Assembly (NCBI GenBank): GCA_964505475.1
Contig: CAZDIJ010000001.1
Coordinates: 62,001-126,000, forward strand
Source: JAGXQV01 sp964505475
Lineage (GTDB): Bacteria; Pseudomonadota; Gammaproteobacteria; Burkholderiales; Sulfuricellaceae
DNA: 64,000 nucleotides
Reading direction: 5' to 3'
Positions 63,329 to 64,000 of this stretch are shown here, piece after piece (the stretch's first letter is position 1; every line of letters begins with the position of its first letter). Below the pieces are notes generated by a model. It searched no databases and was not told where the DNA came from. It was given only the letters and a program-made list of their open reading frames with translations. The translations under genes and the position numbers were made by a program.

Positions 63329-64000
63329 ATGACCGCAAAAATCCTCGACGGCAAACAGACTGCCGACAGCCTCCTGAAAACCCTGCGCCTGCAAGTGGAG
63401 GCGCGCCTCGCCGCCGGCAAGCGCGCCCCGGGGCTGGCCGTGATCTTGGTCGGCGACAATCCCGCCTCGGCCATTTACGTGCGCAACAAACGCCGCTCCT
63501 GCGACATCGCCGGGGTGCGCTCGATATCCGTCGATCTGCCGGCGGACACGCCCCAGGAAGAACTGTTGGCGCGCATCGACCAACTCAATGCCGACCCGGA
63601 AATTGACGGCATTCTGGTGCAATTACCGCTGCCGCCGCACATCGACGACACCGCCGTGATCGAACGCATCCGCCCGGATAAGGACGTGGACGGCTTCCAT
63701 CCCTACAACGTCGGTCGCCTGGTGCTGCGCATGCCGACCCTGCGCCCATGCACGCCGTTCGGGGTGATGACCCTGCTCAAGCTGACCGGCGAGGAATTGC
63801 GCGGCAAGAATGCGGTGGTGGTGGGCGCCTCCAACATCGTCGGCAGGCCGATGACTCTGGAACTGTTGCTCGCCGGCTGCACCGTCACCACCACCCACAG
63901 CGCCACCCGCGATTTGCCGTCTTTCGTCGCTCAGGCGGAGGTGCTGGTGGTGGCCGTCGGCAAGCCCAACTTCATCAAGGGGGAATGGATCAAGGAAGGC
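63329..64000 (+). CDS. folD: Methylenetetrahydrofolate dehydrogenase/cyclohydrolase, 5' part
   Basis: FolD interconverts 5,10-methylene-, methenyl- and 10-formyl-tetrahydrofolate. The first 224 codons are present; the gene runs off the window. The catalytic Lys of YVRNKRRSC, the DGILVQLPLPPH motif, and DVDGFHPYNVGRL, followed by the NADP-binding GASNIVGRPM, are all present. It is not functionally linked to flgA. Confidence 0.97.
   Translation, partial: MTAKILDGKQTADSLLKTLRLQVEARLAAGKRAPGLAVILVGDNPASAIYVRNKRRSCDIAGVRSISVDLPADTPQEELLARIDQLNADPEIDGILVQLPLPPHIDDTAVIERIRPDKDVDGFHPYNVGRLVLRMPTLRPCTPFGVMTLLKLTGEELRGKNAVVVGASNIVGRPMTLELLLAGCTVTTTHSATRDLPSFVAQAEVLVVAVGKPNFIKGEWIKEG

Overview
The window reads as chromosomal DNA of a GC-rich, Gram-negative, flagellated betaproteobacterium. 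The evidence is the flgBCDEFGHI rod/hook/ring cluster, a PilS/PilR pair, an Fnr-type regulator with a TorD-like chaperone, AccA/TilS/AmpD/FolD housekeeping genes and a P4-type integrase in a tRNA-Ser gene. A Nitrosomonadales or Rhodocyclales relative is my guess. The sequence alone does not fix the genus.

Layout. 1-3.4 kb: a secreted methionine-repeat protein, a SPOR-domain protein, a DUF2189 membrane protein and a small periplasmic protein. 3.4-13 kb, minus strand: an AEC permease, a TRAP transporter (dctP, terminator, dctQ, dctM), tilS-accA, and a Lon-family protease translationally coupled to a universal stress protein. 13-18.3 kb: an FmdE-domain protein with an unknown partner, QueD facing a radical SAM enzyme, a lipoprotein, and ampD, fnr-like and torD-like genes. 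Two inverted copies of a MITE-like element lie at 3.1-3.4 and 16.0-16.2 kb. 18.5-25.8 kb: glycogen phosphorylase, pilSR, and a two-gene unit of a DsrC/TusE-family protein and periplasmic MsrB, then a MarR regulator.

26.1-45.8 kb is one tightly packed eight-gene operon for alpha-glucan and trehalose metabolism: glgB, glgE, a treS-maltokinase fusion, glgC, glgX, treZ, a malQ-treY fusion and amylosucrase. A divergent GH77 glucanotransferase converges on its end. Together these genes encode the TreS/Mak/GlgE route (trehalose to maltose to maltose-1-phosphate to glucan), the TreY/TreZ route (glucan to trehalose), glycogen branching and debranching, ADP-glucose supply, and glucan synthesis directly from sucrose. 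Phosphorolysis is supplied by the separate glgP at 18.5 kb. No glycogen synthase (glgA/glgM) is present in the window.

47.9-54.1 kb is a compact 6.2 kb integrative element between 16-bp direct repeats, one of which is the 3' end of tRNA-Ser(CGA). It carries an integrase, an AlpA-like HTH protein, a P4/D5-type primase-helicase, a protein resembling phage small terminase, paired integrase arm-site repeats at both ends and an iteron-like inverted repeat. It has no capsid or tail genes. This layout resembles a phage satellite (P4/PICI-like) and is the most interesting object in the window.

54.3-64 kb: flgI to flgB on the minus strand behind a good sigma-54 promoter, a GGDEF diguanylate cyclase, then divergent flgA and the 5' part of folD, which runs off the window.
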